Assembly (NCBI GenBank): GCA_947452675.1
Contig: CANGDL010000012.1
Location: forward strand, 1-42,275
DNA length: 42,275 nt
Direction of reading: 5' to 3'
Source: Microbacteriaceae bacterium
Lineage (GTDB): Bacteria > Actinomycetota > Actinomycetes > Actinomycetales > Microbacteriaceae
In this document: one piece after another, positions 18,913 to 27,678 of the stretch
Numbering within the stretch: position 1 is the first letter of the stretch
How the letters are laid out: every line of letters begins with the position of its first letter
Translations under genes and position numbers: made by a program
Notes under the pieces: model-generated
The model's database searches: none
What the model was told of the DNA's origin: nothing
What the model saw: only the letters and a program-made list of their open reading frames with translations

Positions 18913-18929
18913 CTAGCCAATATGGCTAG
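18913..18929. promoter_or_regulatory. Perfect inverted repeat before the Ala/Lys-rich gene
   Basis: CTAGCCA-ATA-TGGCTAG: 7-bp arms around a 3-bp centre. TTGACT (18909-18914) and TAGACT (18927-18932) overlap its two ends, but they are only 12 bp apart, too close for a standard promoter. TAGACT alone would place a transcript start about 35 bases before the gene. No T-run follows, so a terminator is unlikely; an operator is more plausible. Confidence 0.45.
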
Positions 18930-18973
18930 ACTTGGAAAGATTTCACAATCCCACAAATTTAAGGAAATACATA

Positions 18974-19567
18974 ATGGGCATTTTCGACAGCGCAAAGAAG
19001 CTTTTTGCTAAGAACGCAAAGAACATTGCAAAGGACGCAGGCAAACTTGCCGCAGAGGTAGTGGACGAAGCAGCAAAGGTTACGGCCGATCTGGAGAAGA
19101 AGGTCGAAAAGACCGTTGCAACTGCTGAGAAAAAGGTTGCCGCCGCGGCTAAGACCGTCGAGAAGAAGGTCAACGCAACTGCAAAGACTGCTTCAAAGGC
19201 AACTCAGACCGCAACCAAGACTGCGGGCACCGCAGTAAAGAAGGTTGCTAAGACTGCTGCAAAGACCACCGCAAAGGCAGCTGCTCCAAAGCCAGCAGCT
19301 AAGAAGCCAGCAGCTAAGAAGCCTGCTGCTAAGCCGGTTGTGAAGGCGGCTGTTAAGGCTGCCGCTAAGCCTGCTGCTAAGCCGGTTGTGAAGGCGGCTG
19401 TGAAGGCTGCTGCTAAGCCTGCTGCTAAGCCGGTTGTGAAGGCCGTTGTTAAGGCTGCTGCTAAGCCTGCCGCCAAGCCGGTTGTGAAGGCCGTTGTTAA
19501 GGCTGCCGCTAAGCCTGCCGCTAAGCCTGCCGCTAAGCCTGCCGCCAAGAAGCCTGCTGCTAAGTAA
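18974..19567 (+). CDS. Ala/Lys-rich histone-H1-like repeat protein
   Basis: 197 residues from the ATG at 18974 with AAGGAAA upstream; a longer in-frame reading from 18932 lacks support. Residues 1-60 (MGIFDSAKKLFAKNAKNIAK) look like an amphipathic or coiled-coil helix. The rest is almost only Ala, Lys, Pro, Val and Thr, ending in a 16-residue unit (KPAAKPVVKAAVKAAA) repeated four times. The composition resembles the C-terminal tails of bacterial H1-like and HU-tail proteins (HctB, mycobacterial HupB), so binding to DNA, RNA or polyphosphate is plausible. The MGIFDSAKKLF start also recalls small membrane-surface or phasin-like proteins. A strong terminator follows. Confidence 0.82.
   Translation: MGIFDSAKKLFAKNAKNIAKDAGKLAAEVVDEAAKVTADLEKKVEKTVATAEKKVAAAAKTVEKKVNATAKTASKATQTATKTAGTAVKKVAKTAAKTTAKAAAPKPAAKKPAAKKPAAKPVVKAAVKAAAKPAAKPVVKAAVKAAAKPAAKPVVKAVVKAAAKPAAKPVVKAVVKAAAKPAAKPAAKPAAKKPAAK
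19321..19512 (+). repeat. Four 48-bp tandem repeats in coding sequence
   Basis: Units at 19321-19368, 19369-19416, 19417-19464 and 19465-19512, differing mainly at third codon positions plus GCG-GCT versus GCC-GTT (Ala versus Val) in units 3 and 4. Shorter 12-bp derivatives (GCCTGCCGCTAA) follow to about 19560. The length is a multiple of three, so unit gain or loss keeps the frame. Confidence 0.95.
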
Positions 19568-19578
19568 CTGAAACTAAT

Positions 19579-19612
19579 AAAAAACCCGCTACCAATTGGT
19601 GGCGGGTTTTTT
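19579..19612. terminator. Bidirectional intrinsic terminator
   Basis: Arms 19579-19593 and 19598-19612 pair over 15 bp with one G-U and an AATT loop. A six-A left base and six-T right base make it usable by both the Ala/Lys-rich gene and the convergent epimerase gene. Confidence 0.93.
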
Positions 19613-19614
19613 AT

Positions 19615-20508
19615 TTACTTCTGCGTTACCCAGGCGGAGGCTTCCCGCAGGGTGGGGTGTTGAAATTTGAACCCAGTCTTGAGAAGCCGGTCTGCCGTCA
19701 TGTTTTGGCTGCAAAGAAGCAACTCAACAGCTGCTTCGCCGATAAAGAGTTTCAAGGCAAATGTCGGAACGGCAAGGAGGCTCGGGCGTTTAAGGTTTTT
19801 TGCCAAGGCTTTTACTATTTGACCGCAAGTTGCCGGCTCGGGTGCCGTGAGGTTGTAGGCACCCTTGGCGCTCGAGGTTTTGATTAGGTGAATAATTGCA
19901 GCAGCCTCATCCGGAAGCGAAATCCAAGCCCACCACTGTTTTCCCGTACCAAGTGGGCCGCCAATGCCTAGTTTGATCAGTGGCAACAACCTGCCCAATG
20001 CGCCAAGCTTGCGTGACATGACCATCGTGGTCCGGGCGAGCACAACGCGAACTTCGGTCGGAGCCTTCAGGGCTTCCTGCTCCCAGGCGTGAGCCAGGTC
20101 GCTCAGGAATCCGGTGCCCTTTGGTGAGGACTCGGATAAAATCTTTTCGCCGCTGTCTCCATAGAAACCCGAAGCCGAGCCGCTAACCAGAACATTTGGC
20201 TTCTTCTTTGCCGCAGTCATCGCTGCCACCAGGGTTCGAGTTGAGTCTAGGCGCGAGTTCACAATCTCATCCTTGTACCTTGAGGTCCAAGGAATCTTTC
20301 CCGTAGTGGCTCCTGCCATATTGACTACGGCATCGACCGTTTCCATGATGCCTTCTTGCAAGTAGCCGCTTGCTGGATCCCACTGAACTTCGTCAGCTGC
20401 TCTTGCTTCGCGCCGGACGAGTCTTAGCGGCTCGTGGCCCTCGACCTTAAGTTGTCGGATTACCTCGGAGCCCACCAGGCCGCTGGCGCCAGAAACTAAA
20501 ACTCGCAT
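19615..20508 (-). CDS. TIGR01777-family NAD(P)-binding epimerase (SDR)
   Basis: 297 residues. An N-terminal Rossmann fold opens with MRVLVSGASGLVGSEV (GxxGxxG), and VNMAGATTGK and SGSASGFYGDSG are typical of the TIGR01777 (YfcH-like) group. The C-terminal DUF1731-like end is present. These are extended short-chain dehydrogenase relatives of unknown substrate; a role with sugar nucleotides is guessed at for the family. It is the last gene of the pmt-MFS-YciI-AKR operon, two bases after the aldo/keto reductase, and ends at the bidirectional terminator. Confidence 0.92.
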   Translation of the reverse strand: MRVLVSGASGLVGSEVIRQLKVEGHEPLRLVRREARAADEVQWDPASGYLQEGIMETVDAVVNMAGATTGKIPWTSRYKDEIVNSRLDSTRTLVAAMTAAKKKPNVLVSGSASGFYGDSGEKILSESSPKGTGFLSDLAHAWEQEALKAPTEVRVVLARTTMVMSRKLGALGRLLPLIKLGIGGPLGTGKQWWAWISLPDEAAAIIHLIKTSSAKGAYNLTAPEPATCGQIVKALAKNLKRPSLLAVPTFALKLFIGEAAVELLLCSQNMTADRLLKTGFKFQHPTLREASAWVTQK

Positions 20509-20510
20509 GA

Positions 20511-21347
20511 CTAGTTAAACTCCTCTGGATTTGGTCCGGTACGAAAGCCCGAGTCCAAGGTTGAAATTGCTGCCATGTCGGGCTCGTCCAAATTGAAATC
20601 GAAGACTGAGATGTTCTCCAAAAGTCTCTCGCGGTGAGCGGTCTTTGGAATCACAAGGTTTCCTAGTTGGACGTGCCAGCGGATGATCACCTGGGTTGGA
20701 GTCTTGCCGTGCTTTTGGGCAATCTTCACGATCAGTGCTTCGTTGTGGAACCGACCTCGAGCCAATGGTGACCAAGCCTCGGTCGCGATGCCGTGCGAGC
20801 TGTTGTAAGCACGCAATTCTGGTTGCTGAAGAGCTGGGTGCAGTTCCACCTGGTTTAGAGCCGGAACCGTGCCACCGGCCTCGAGGAGCCGGTGAAGGTG
20901 CATCGGGTGAAAGTTAGAAACTCCAATGCCACGAACCTTGCCGGTTTTAATAACTTCCTCAAAGGCTGCCCAGGTGTCGACAAATTTGTCTTGAGCTGGG
21001 GCCGGCCAGTGAATAAGCAGCATGTCAACATATTCGATGTTTAGGCGCTCGAGGCTCTCTTCAACTGCATCAAAAGTGCTTTCGTAGCCCTGGCGATCGT
21101 TCCAAATTTTGGTGGTTACATAAATGTCTTCGCGCGGAACGGAGCTTTGCCTAATTCCTTGCCCAACTTCGGTTTCGTTCTGATATATCGCTGCCGTGTC
21201 GATTCGGCGGTAACCGGTGTCTAGGGCAGCAGCAACAAGGTCTGCTGCTCCTGCGGCTTCCAGTTTGTAAACGCCGAGACCAAGTTGAGGGATTCGCTGA
21301 CCGTTATTGAGCTGAATCAAGGGCATGTGCTTTGGGTCGAATGACAT
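20511..21347 (-). CDS. Aldo/keto reductase
   Basis: 278 residues from the ATG at 21347, which overlaps the TAA of the YciI gene by one base (TAATG). It is a TIM-barrel NADPH-dependent oxidoreductase of the 2,5-diketo-gluconate reductase type (AKR5-like). The catalytic tetrad is visible: D in YRRIDTA, Y in AIYQNE, K in VTTKIW and H in LLIHWPAP. The NADPH-binding end (VIPKTAHRERL) is present. A reading 11 residues longer upstream is less likely given the coupled start. The physiological carbonyl substrate is unknown. Confidence 0.93.
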   Translation of the reverse strand: MSFDPKHMPLIQLNNGQRIPQLGLGVYKLEAAGAADLVAAALDTGYRRIDTAAIYQNETEVGQGIRQSSVPREDIYVTTKIWNDRQGYESTFDAVEESLERLNIEYVDMLLIHWPAPAQDKFVDTWAAFEEVIKTGKVRGIGVSNFHPMHLHRLLEAGGTVPALNQVELHPALQQPELRAYNSSHGIATEAWSPLARGRFHNEALIVKIAQKHGKTPTQVIIRWHVQLGNLVIPKTAHRERLLENISVFDFNLDEPDMAAISTLDSGFRTGPNPEEFN

Positions 21348-21628
21348 TAGTTGCTCCAAGGTCCGAATACGGGGTTCCACTGGTTGATCACTCGTTCACC
21401 AATGCAACCGGCTTGATCAAATGGGTCTTGGTCTAATAAACCAGCTAGCGCTTCAACTGATTCCGCTTTGAAGATTAAAAGTGCTCCCGGGTTATCAACT
21501 AGGGGTCCGCTTGCCAGCATGATTCCGGCATCGAGCAGCCCCTTGAGCCAGACACGATGAATCGGCCGTACTTCGGCCATGGTCTCATCATCAGCTACAT
21601 AAAAATAGTTGACCGCATAGGTGTTCAT
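21347..21628 (-). CDS. YciI-like protein
   Basis: 93 residues from the ATG at 21628, which overlaps the MFS gene stop by one base. A ferredoxin-like alpha-beta fold with the family's conserved His (H24 in RPIHRVWLKGLLDAG) and the ASGPLVD segment. YciI relatives are small, possibly enzymatic or stress-related proteins without a settled function in this class. The tight coupling on both sides places it as an accessory to the transporter/reductase operon. Confidence 0.9.
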   Translation of the reverse strand: MNTYAVNYFYVADDETMAEVRPIHRVWLKGLLDAGIMLASGPLVDNPGALLIFKAESVEALAGLLDQDPFDQAGCIGERVINQWNPVFGPWSN

Positions 21629-22788
21629 TAGTCCCGCTTTCCAGATGGTGACATGATGTCGACGGCCATGATCGCAACCAGGATGGCTCCGACACCGAAA
21701 ACTATTGATACGAGAAAAGCCGATGTGTTTGATACGGAGTCGATCGCGATTCCGGATAGGGCTGCGCCTGCCGAATATCCCATCAGCTGCCCGGTGCTTG
21801 CCCAGCCATTTGCTTCGGCGGCGTCTCCAGCTTTTAGATTTCCGGCGATTGCCGCACCGAGAATTCCGAGCGAAGGTGCAACGCCGAGTCCGGCAATAAA
21901 CAGGCAGACGGAAATCCAAATCGGGTTACTCGGTGAGAACCAAAGCATCGCATAGCCGACGAAGACCAGTAGCAGCAAGAGAGTGAGTGACCAGCGCGAC
22001 TTGACGCGGTTGCCCAAGAAGATTCCACCAACAATAGACCCGAGCGAAAGTGCGCCAATCACGACGCCGGCAAGTGCTTTGGGAACAATTGCCACTGTGC
22101 CCACTTCTACACCGCTAAAGCCCCCGATCAGGAGTAAGCCGAGAACGGCGGTGGTCAAGACAATCTTGTTTGTCAGCACACCACCCATCCTGCGGTTCGA
22201 GCTAGGGATGACCATCTGGCTAACTTCTTTGTTCGAACAGAACCAAATTGCACCCGTAACTTGAACAATGGCCATTAGCAAAACCACGAAAGCGGTGTTC
22301 ACCTGTGCGGCAAGCACCGTGGCAAGCACTGGTCCAATGACCCAGATCAATTCCTGTGAGGTCGCATCGAGAGAATAGACCGCAGGCAAATCCTTTTTCT
22401 TCACAAGGCTTGGATAGATGGTTCGAGCAGCCGTTTGAATCGGAGGTGAAGTTAGTCCGACAATTAGGGCGAGTCCGATCATCACAACAGGGGCTGCGTT
22501 TAGCAGGCCGATGCCGGCCATTGCTGCCGCGCCAATTGACGCCGTAGTGATCAGCACTCGACTCGTGCCGTAGACGCCCAAGAGGCGCCCCAGAACCGGG
22601 CCTGATATTGCTGCTCCAATTGTGTCGGCGCCTAGCGCAAGACCTGCCACAGCATAGGAGTGATGAACGTGTTGGATGTGCATTACGAAGGCCAGAGTCA
22701 TCATGCCAAATGGAAAACGCGCGTAGAGCTGTGAGCCAATCACCCTAAGAAAGCCCGGGGCTCGGAACAAGGTTCCGTAACTACTCAT
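21628..22788 (-). CDS. Major facilitator superfamily transporter
   Basis: 386 residues with about 12 predicted TM segments and a central cytoplasmic loop (about 185-205, SNRRMGGVLTNK). This is the size and pattern of a proton-linked MFS permease or efflux pump. A loop between TM2 and TM3 carries GRLLGVYGTSRVL, a degenerate form of the MFS motif A. The substrate is unknown. It starts three bases after pmt and is coupled to YciI by a one-base overlap, so all five genes from pmt down look like one transcript. Confidence 0.92.
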   Translation of the reverse strand: MSSYGTLFRAPGFLRVIGSQLYARFPFGMMTLAFVMHIQHVHHSYAVAGLALGADTIGAAISGPVLGRLLGVYGTSRVLITTASIGAAAMAGIGLLNAAPVVMIGLALIVGLTSPPIQTAARTIYPSLVKKKDLPAVYSLDATSQELIWVIGPVLATVLAAQVNTAFVVLLMAIVQVTGAIWFCSNKEVSQMVIPSSNRRMGGVLTNKIVLTTAVLGLLLIGGFSGVEVGTVAIVPKALAGVVIGALSLGSIVGGIFLGNRVKSRWSLTLLLLLVFVGYAMLWFSPSNPIWISVCLFIAGLGVAPSLGILGAAIAGNLKAGDAAEANGWASTGQLMGYSAGAALSGIAIDSVSNTSAFLVSIVFGVGAILVAIMAVDIMSPSGKRD

Positions 22789-22791
22789 TTA

Positions 22792-24270
22792 TTAGATCCA
22801 ACTCGGAAGCCACATATGGAGGTGCCAGTACCAATAAGGAGTCCACGTGCCAATCCAGATTGGTAAGAAGAATAGGCTAACCGCAAACGTGAGGCCCAAA
22901 TAACCGCCGACGAATCTGATGGCTCGGGGTTGCTCCTCGCTAGTCCTGGTGTGCACATACATTCGCAAGACATAAACCAAAGCCAAAATCATCCAAGGCA
23001 AAAATGCGATTGCGTAAAACTGGAAAACCGTGCGGTTCATAAAAGCGAGCCACGGCAAATAACCCCCGGCGATGCCAAGCAAAATTAACCCACCAACCTT
23101 ACTTTTGCGGGTTGCAAATAGGTAAGCCAAGAACAACACGGATGCGGCAGCGGGCAGCCAGATCAGCGGATTACCCAAGGCCGTTATGGCACTCGAGCAA
23201 CCAGAAGTAGAGGTGCAACCATCTTGTCCGGCGGAGAGACCTTCATAGAAGAAACTCGTCGGGCGGATTGCCAGCAACCAAGTGATTGGGTTAGAGGCGT
23301 AGGCGTGCGGCGTGTGTAAGTTGACGTGAAAGTTGAACGCATCCTGGTGATATTTCAAGAGGGCCAGGAGCGGGTTTGCGTTGGCATCTCGGTCATAACC
23401 GCCCGAAGTCACTAGCCAGCCCGCCCAGCTCGCTAGATAGGTTGCCAAGGCAATCGGAATCATCAAAATAAAGCTAATCAAAGCTTGGGCACCGCTGGGC
23501 AGCAGCCAAGCCTCGGCTCTCAGAATTTCATCCGGCTTCAGGTTTGAGATGGCTTGCTTTCGACGTTCGATAGCGTCACTCAGTGCTACGTAGAGACCAA
23601 AGGCTGCCAAGAAATAGACGCCAGACCATTTCACAGCGCTTGCCGCGCCGAGAGCTATCCCCACTGCTATTAGCCAAGGCTGTCGCCAAGTCGGGGTTGC
23701 CAGGCTTCTGGTTTGCAAATGTCGTAGCAAGAAGTAAAAAGCCAGCAGGGCGAAGAACATCAAGATTCCGTCAAGTAAGCCGGTTCGAGCCAAAACGATT
23801 GCGTGACCATCAATTGCGAAAAGCAAACCAGACACTAGGGCCCAAACTCGAGTTTGAAACAGGATTCTTGCGATGAGCATAATCAGCCCGACCGCGGCAA
23901 TTCCCAAGATTGCCACGCTTATTCGCCAAGAAAAACTGTTGCTTGGGCCGAAAAGCCACATCCCGAATCCGATAATCCATTTGCCGAGAGGTGGGTGCAC
24001 GACAAAGCTGGGGTCAACTAGATAGCCATTTACGTGACCTGCTTCGAATGCAGTGTTCGCATTCTGCGGCCAGGCCTTTTCGACCCCCGTATTCCAAAGG
24101 GTCCAGGCGTCCTTCACGTAATAGGTTTCGTCGAATACCAATTTTTTTGGGTAACCGAGGTTCCATAACCGCAGGAATGCTGCGAGCGCGATTATCAACC
24201 AAGGGGCGGTCGAGTTAAATCTGCGACGACTTTTTTCGTCAGCGAAGATTTGATTAAGTAATGCAATCAC
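22792..24270 (-). CDS. pmt: Polyprenyl-phosphate-mannose protein mannosyltransferase
   Basis: 492 residues, GT39 family, like mycobacterial Rv1002c. It is an integral membrane enzyme that transfers mannose from polyprenyl-phosphate-mannose to Ser/Thr of proteins during Sec export. The catalytic DE in the first extracytoplasmic loop (LVFDETYYVKD, about residue 44), the VHPPLGKW segment (about 91) and many TM segments are visible. The start is a GTG with TAGCAT at exactly -12 to -7 and no ribosome-binding site, so it is probably leaderless. It is divergent from rsmI, an arrangement conserved in actinobacteria. Confidence 0.95.
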   Translation of the reverse strand: MIALLNQIFADEKSRRRFNSTAPWLIIALAAFLRLWNLGYPKKLVFDETYYVKDAWTLWNTGVEKAWPQNANTAFEAGHVNGYLVDPSFVVHPPLGKWIIGFGMWLFGPSNSFSWRISVAILGIAAVGLIMLIARILFQTRVWALVSGLLFAIDGHAIVLARTGLLDGILMFFALLAFYFLLRHLQTRSLATPTWRQPWLIAVGIALGAASAVKWSGVYFLAAFGLYVALSDAIERRKQAISNLKPDEILRAEAWLLPSGAQALISFILMIPIALATYLASWAGWLVTSGGYDRDANANPLLALLKYHQDAFNFHVNLHTPHAYASNPITWLLAIRPTSFFYEGLSAGQDGCTSTSGCSSAITALGNPLIWLPAAASVLFLAYLFATRKSKVGGLILLGIAGGYLPWLAFMNRTVFQFYAIAFLPWMILALVYVLRMYVHTRTSEEQPRAIRFVGGYLGLTFAVSLFFLPIWIGTWTPYWYWHLHMWLPSWI

Positions 24271-24293
24271 GCCCTAATGCTAGACAATAGAGC
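24271..24293. promoter_or_regulatory. 23-bp divergent pmt / rsmI region
   Basis: Two GTG-started genes face away from each other across 23 bases that contain no ribosome-binding site for either. TAGCAT (minus strand, 24277-24282) suits pmt; GACAAT or TAGACA (24281-24288) may serve rsmI less well. Confidence 0.5.
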
Positions 24294-25121
24294 GTGCTCA
24301 TCCTCGCTGCGACTCCCATCGGAAACCTTTCAGACGCATCCCCGCGCCTTGTGGAACACCTTGTTTCTTCAAAGTTCATTGCGGCGGAAGACACTCGCAG
24401 CCTTTTGAAACTTGCTAATGCGCTGGGCATCAAGCTGAACGCTCGCCTGTTTAGCCTTCACGAGCACAATGAAATGGATCGAATCGAGCAAATTCTTGAA
24501 ATTGCTGGCGAGGACGATGTTCTTGTTGTCAGCGATGCCGGAATGCCCACTGTGAGTGACCCAGGGTTTCTGTTGGTTCGGGCTGCGGTGAAGGCCAAGG
24601 TCGCAGTGACAATAATCCCCGGACCTTCGGCCGTGCTTTCGGCGCTCGCCGTGTCAGGGCTACCCACCGACCGTTTTACTTTCGAGGGTTTCTTGCCCCG
24701 CAAAACTGGCGACCGCAAAAAGACATTCGAGGCGCTTTCTCGAGAACCCCGCACGATGGTTTTCTTTGAATCGCCGCACCGCATCCTTGAATCTTTAGAG
24801 GATGCCGTGTTTGTGTTCGGCAAAGAGCGTCAGGCCAGTGTTTCTCGTGAGTTGACTAAGAAATTCGAGCACACCCAGCGCGGCACTTTGCCAGAGCTGG
24901 TCGAGTGGGCCAGAAGCGAGCCTAAGGGTGAGATGGTTTTTGTGCTCTCTGGCGCAGAGGCGCTTGAGGTTAAGAGCGAGGACCTAGTGCAACAGGTTTT
25001 AGCGCTGATCGAGGATGGCATCGGTCTAAAGCAGGCGGTGGCTGAAATCGCCGGTGCCGCAGGTGCCGGCAAAAGCGAGCTCTACCAGTCGGTTCTAGAG
25101 GCCCGTAAAGCTTTAAGATAG
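24294..25121 (+). CDS. rsmI: 16S rRNA (cytidine1402-2'-O)-methyltransferase
   Basis: 275 residues from a GTG at 24294. It belongs to the tetrapyrrole-methylase (class III SAM methyltransferase) fold. RsmI methylates the ribose of C1402 in the ribosomal P site. The family signatures are clear: LAATPIGNLSDASPR at the start, AEDTR (about 32-36), LVSDAGMPTVSDPG (about 78-91) and FFESPHR (about 160-166). It starts a long plus-strand gene run and lies four bases before metG. Confidence 0.96.
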   Translation: MLILAATPIGNLSDASPRLVEHLVSSKFIAAEDTRSLLKLANALGIKLNARLFSLHEHNEMDRIEQILEIAGEDDVLVVSDAGMPTVSDPGFLLVRAAVKAKVAVTIIPGPSAVLSALAVSGLPTDRFTFEGFLPRKTGDRKKTFEALSREPRTMVFFESPHRILESLEDAVFVFGKERQASVSRELTKKFEHTQRGTLPELVEWARSEPKGEMVFVLSGAEALEVKSEDLVQQVLALIEDGIGLKQAVAEIAGAAGAGKSELYQSVLEARKALR

Positions 25122-25125
25122 AAGA

Positions 25126-26739
25126 ATGCCAAACTCCAAAGGTCAGTCGTTCTATGTCACGACCCCTATCTTCTATGTCAACGACGCACCTCACATCGGC
25201 CACGCCTATACCGAGGTAGCTTCTGACGTATTGGCGCGATGGCACCGTCAGCGCGGAGAGCAGAGTTTCTTGCTCACCGGCACGGATGAGCACGGCGAGA
25301 AGATTTTGCGCACTGCATCTGCCAATTCTGTTTCTCCGCAGGAGTGGGCAGACAAGCTTGTTTCTGAGGCTTGGTTGCCATTGCTCGAGACGATTGACAT
25401 CGACAACCAAGACTTTATCCGAACCACCGAACCGCGTCACGAAAAGAACGTTCAGAAGTTCTTGCAAAAGCTTTATGACACCGGATTCATTTATCGTGGT
25501 GAATTCGAAGGTAACTACTGTGTTGGTTGTGAGGAATACAAGACAGAAGCAGACCTCATGCCTGGCGAGGGCGCATTCGCCGGCCAGCCGGTATGTGCGA
25601 TTCACTCGAAGCCGGTTGAGAAGCTGGCCGAAACCAACTACTTCTTCAAGCTGAGTGAGTTTGAGCAGCCACTGCTCGACTTCTATGCGGCGAACCCTAA
25701 GTTCATTCAGCCTGAATCGGCTCGCAACGAGGTTGTTTCGTTTGTCCGACGCGGCCTTACCGATTTGTCGATCTCGCGCTCTAAGGAAAAGTTCGACTGG
25801 GGCATCGACATCCCTTGGGATGACAGCCACATCACCTACGTCTGGTTTGACGCGTTGTTGAACTACATAACCGCAATCGGCTACGGCGAAGACACTGCCG
25901 AAGCGAAGGCAAAGTTTGATTCACTTTGGCCTGCGACCGTTCAGGTGGTGGGCAAGGACATCCTTAGATTCCATGCGGTTATTTGGCCGGCAATGCTGAT
26001 GGCCGCCGAGTTGCCTCCAGCCAAGCAGGTATTCGGTCATGGCTGGCTTCTCGTGGGCGGCGAAAAGATGTCAAAGTCAAAGCTCACCGGAATCGCCCCT
26101 AGCCAGATCACCGACACCTTCGGCTCTGACGCATTCCGTTATTACTTCATGAAGGCAATCGCTTTCGGCCAGGATGGCTCGTTCTCTTGGGAAGACCTTT
26201 CGGCTCGTTACCAGGCTGAGCTTGCCAATGGTTTCGGTAACCTTGCTTCGCGAGTTGTCGCAATGATTCACCGCTATTTTGATGGAGTCTTGCCAACCCC
26301 GGGCGCACCCTCAGAAGATGACCTAAAGGTTCAGGCCGTCGCTGCCGCCGGAGTCTCAAACGCAGATAGCGCGATCGACGAAGTCGCCATCCAGGATGCC
26401 TTGATAGCAATTTGGACCTTGGTTGACGAGCTGAACAACTACATCACCGTGCAGGAGCCTTGGGTTCTGGCAAAGGACGAAGCCAAACGCGAGCGTCTAG
26501 GCACCGTGCTTTACACAGCCGCAGAAGGTCTTCGCATTTTGGCCACACTGATGGCGCCGGTTACTCCAAAGGTCGCTGAGAAGCTTTGGTCGACTGTTGG
26601 TCAGGGCTCTCTCGGAGATCTAGCCATGCAGCCGCTTTCGGCAGCCGCAAACTGGGGTCAGCTAAAGGCTGGCCAGGCCATCGGCGAGCTTGAGCCACTG
26701 TTCCCGCGCATCGAAACCGACGCAACCGAAGCGAAGTAA
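25126..26739 (+). CDS. metG: Methionyl-tRNA synthetase
   Basis: 537 residues, a class I aminoacyl-tRNA synthetase that charges initiator and elongator tRNA-Met. The HIGH signature (PHIGH, about 22-26) and KMSKS signature (GEKMSKSK, about 310) are intact. The connective peptide has one zinc knuckle type (CVGCEEY ... CAIH). There is no C-terminal dimerisation domain, as usual for the shorter actinobacterial form. TAAGAT, formed across the end of rsmI, lies at -11 to -6 and might give an additional leaderless start. It ends three bases before tatD. Confidence 0.97.
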   Translation: MPNSKGQSFYVTTPIFYVNDAPHIGHAYTEVASDVLARWHRQRGEQSFLLTGTDEHGEKILRTASANSVSPQEWADKLVSEAWLPLLETIDIDNQDFIRTTEPRHEKNVQKFLQKLYDTGFIYRGEFEGNYCVGCEEYKTEADLMPGEGAFAGQPVCAIHSKPVEKLAETNYFFKLSEFEQPLLDFYAANPKFIQPESARNEVVSFVRRGLTDLSISRSKEKFDWGIDIPWDDSHITYVWFDALLNYITAIGYGEDTAEAKAKFDSLWPATVQVVGKDILRFHAVIWPAMLMAAELPPAKQVFGHGWLLVGGEKMSKSKLTGIAPSQITDTFGSDAFRYYFMKAIAFGQDGSFSWEDLSARYQAELANGFGNLASRVVAMIHRYFDGVLPTPGAPSEDDLKVQAVAAAGVSNADSAIDEVAIQDALIAIWTLVDELNNYITVQEPWVLAKDEAKRERLGTVLYTAAEGLRILATLMAPVTPKVAEKLWSTVGQGSLGDLAMQPLSAAANWGQLKAGQAIGELEPLFPRIETDATEAK

Positions 26740-26742
26740 CAC

Positions 26743-27678
26743 ATGACTGCAGAGCAGTTTGTGCGAAGTTCAAAGGCTGGCGAAGACGTGGGGGCCAAAG
26801 CCGCCCAGAATCCAGCCAAGGAAAAGAAGGCACCTAGCTTTCCGCCAAACCCTGAGCCGCTCGACGTGGCCGTTTATGACAACCACTGCCACCTAGAGTT
26901 TGAGTTTGATGACGAACTCGGAGTAATGCCTTGGCGCGAGAATCTAGAGCGAGCGCAGTCAGTCGGCATCAAGGGTGTAGTTCAAGTCGGCGTGACGCTC
27001 GAGAGCTCTAAGTGGTGCGCCGAGTTGGCAACCAAAGACAAGCGCGTTCTGGCCGCCGTTGCACTGCACCCCAATGAAGCCCCCCTCTATAAAACCCGTG
27101 AAAACTTGGATGCCGCAATCGCGGAGATTGAAGCGCTTGCAACACAGCCTCGCGTTCGTGCCATCGGCGAAACCGGTTTGGATTTCTTCAGAACCGAGGG
27201 TGAGAACTCCCTAGAGCTTCAACAGCACTCATTTGAAGAACACATTCGAATCGCCAAGCAAAACAACATCGCGTTGATGATTCACGACCGTGATGCTCAT
27301 GATGAGGTTGTCGAAACTCTGCTTCGCCTTGGTGCGCCCGAGAAGGTTGTCTTCCACTGTTACTCCGGCGAGACCGACCTGGCTCAGATCTGCATCGAAA
27401 ATGGCTGGTACATGTCATTCGCCGGAAACATCACAATCAAGCGAAACCAACACCTTCGTGACTCGCTAATCATGGCGCCGAAGGAACTCATCCTTGTTGA
27501 GACAGATGCCCCATTCCTTGCCCCGGAGCCATTCCGGGGTCGCCCGAACGCTCCATATCTGGTGCCCATCACCGTCCGCTTCATGGCCGAGCAGCGTGGG
27601 GTCGACGTGAACGAGCTGGCAGCTCAGTTAGCCTTGAACACGGAGCGCGTTTATGGCTCATGGGATGAGGGGTTCTAA
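26743..27678 (+). CDS. tatD: TatD-family metal-dependent DNase
   Basis: 311 residues with a TIM-barrel amidohydrolase fold. Metal ligands are visible: HCH near the start of the barrel (DNHCHLEF), E in GETGLDFF, H in VFHCYSGE and D in VETDAPFLAPEP. TatD proteins act as 3'-5' exonucleases or repair nucleases. The first about 42 residues are an extra, low-complexity N-terminal extension (rich in Lys, Ala and Pro) ahead of the barrel. Its stop overlaps the rsmA ATG by one base. In mycobacteria rpfB lies between these two genes; it is absent here. Confidence 0.95.
   Translation: MTAEQFVRSSKAGEDVGAKAAQNPAKEKKAPSFPPNPEPLDVAVYDNHCHLEFEFDDELGVMPWRENLERAQSVGIKGVVQVGVTLESSKWCAELATKDKRVLAAVALHPNEAPLYKTRENLDAAIAEIEALATQPRVRAIGETGLDFFRTEGENSLELQQHSFEEHIRIAKQNNIALMIHDRDAHDEVVETLLRLGAPEKVVFHCYSGETDLAQICIENGWYMSFAGNITIKRNQHLRDSLIMAPKELILVETDAPFLAPEPFRGRPNAPYLVPITVRFMAEQRGVDVNELAAQLALNTERVYGSWDEGF

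Noticed and set aside
19321-19560. Tandem repeats considered as a CRISPR array
   Set aside because: Units are directly adjacent, with no spacers, a multiple of three in length and translated in frame.
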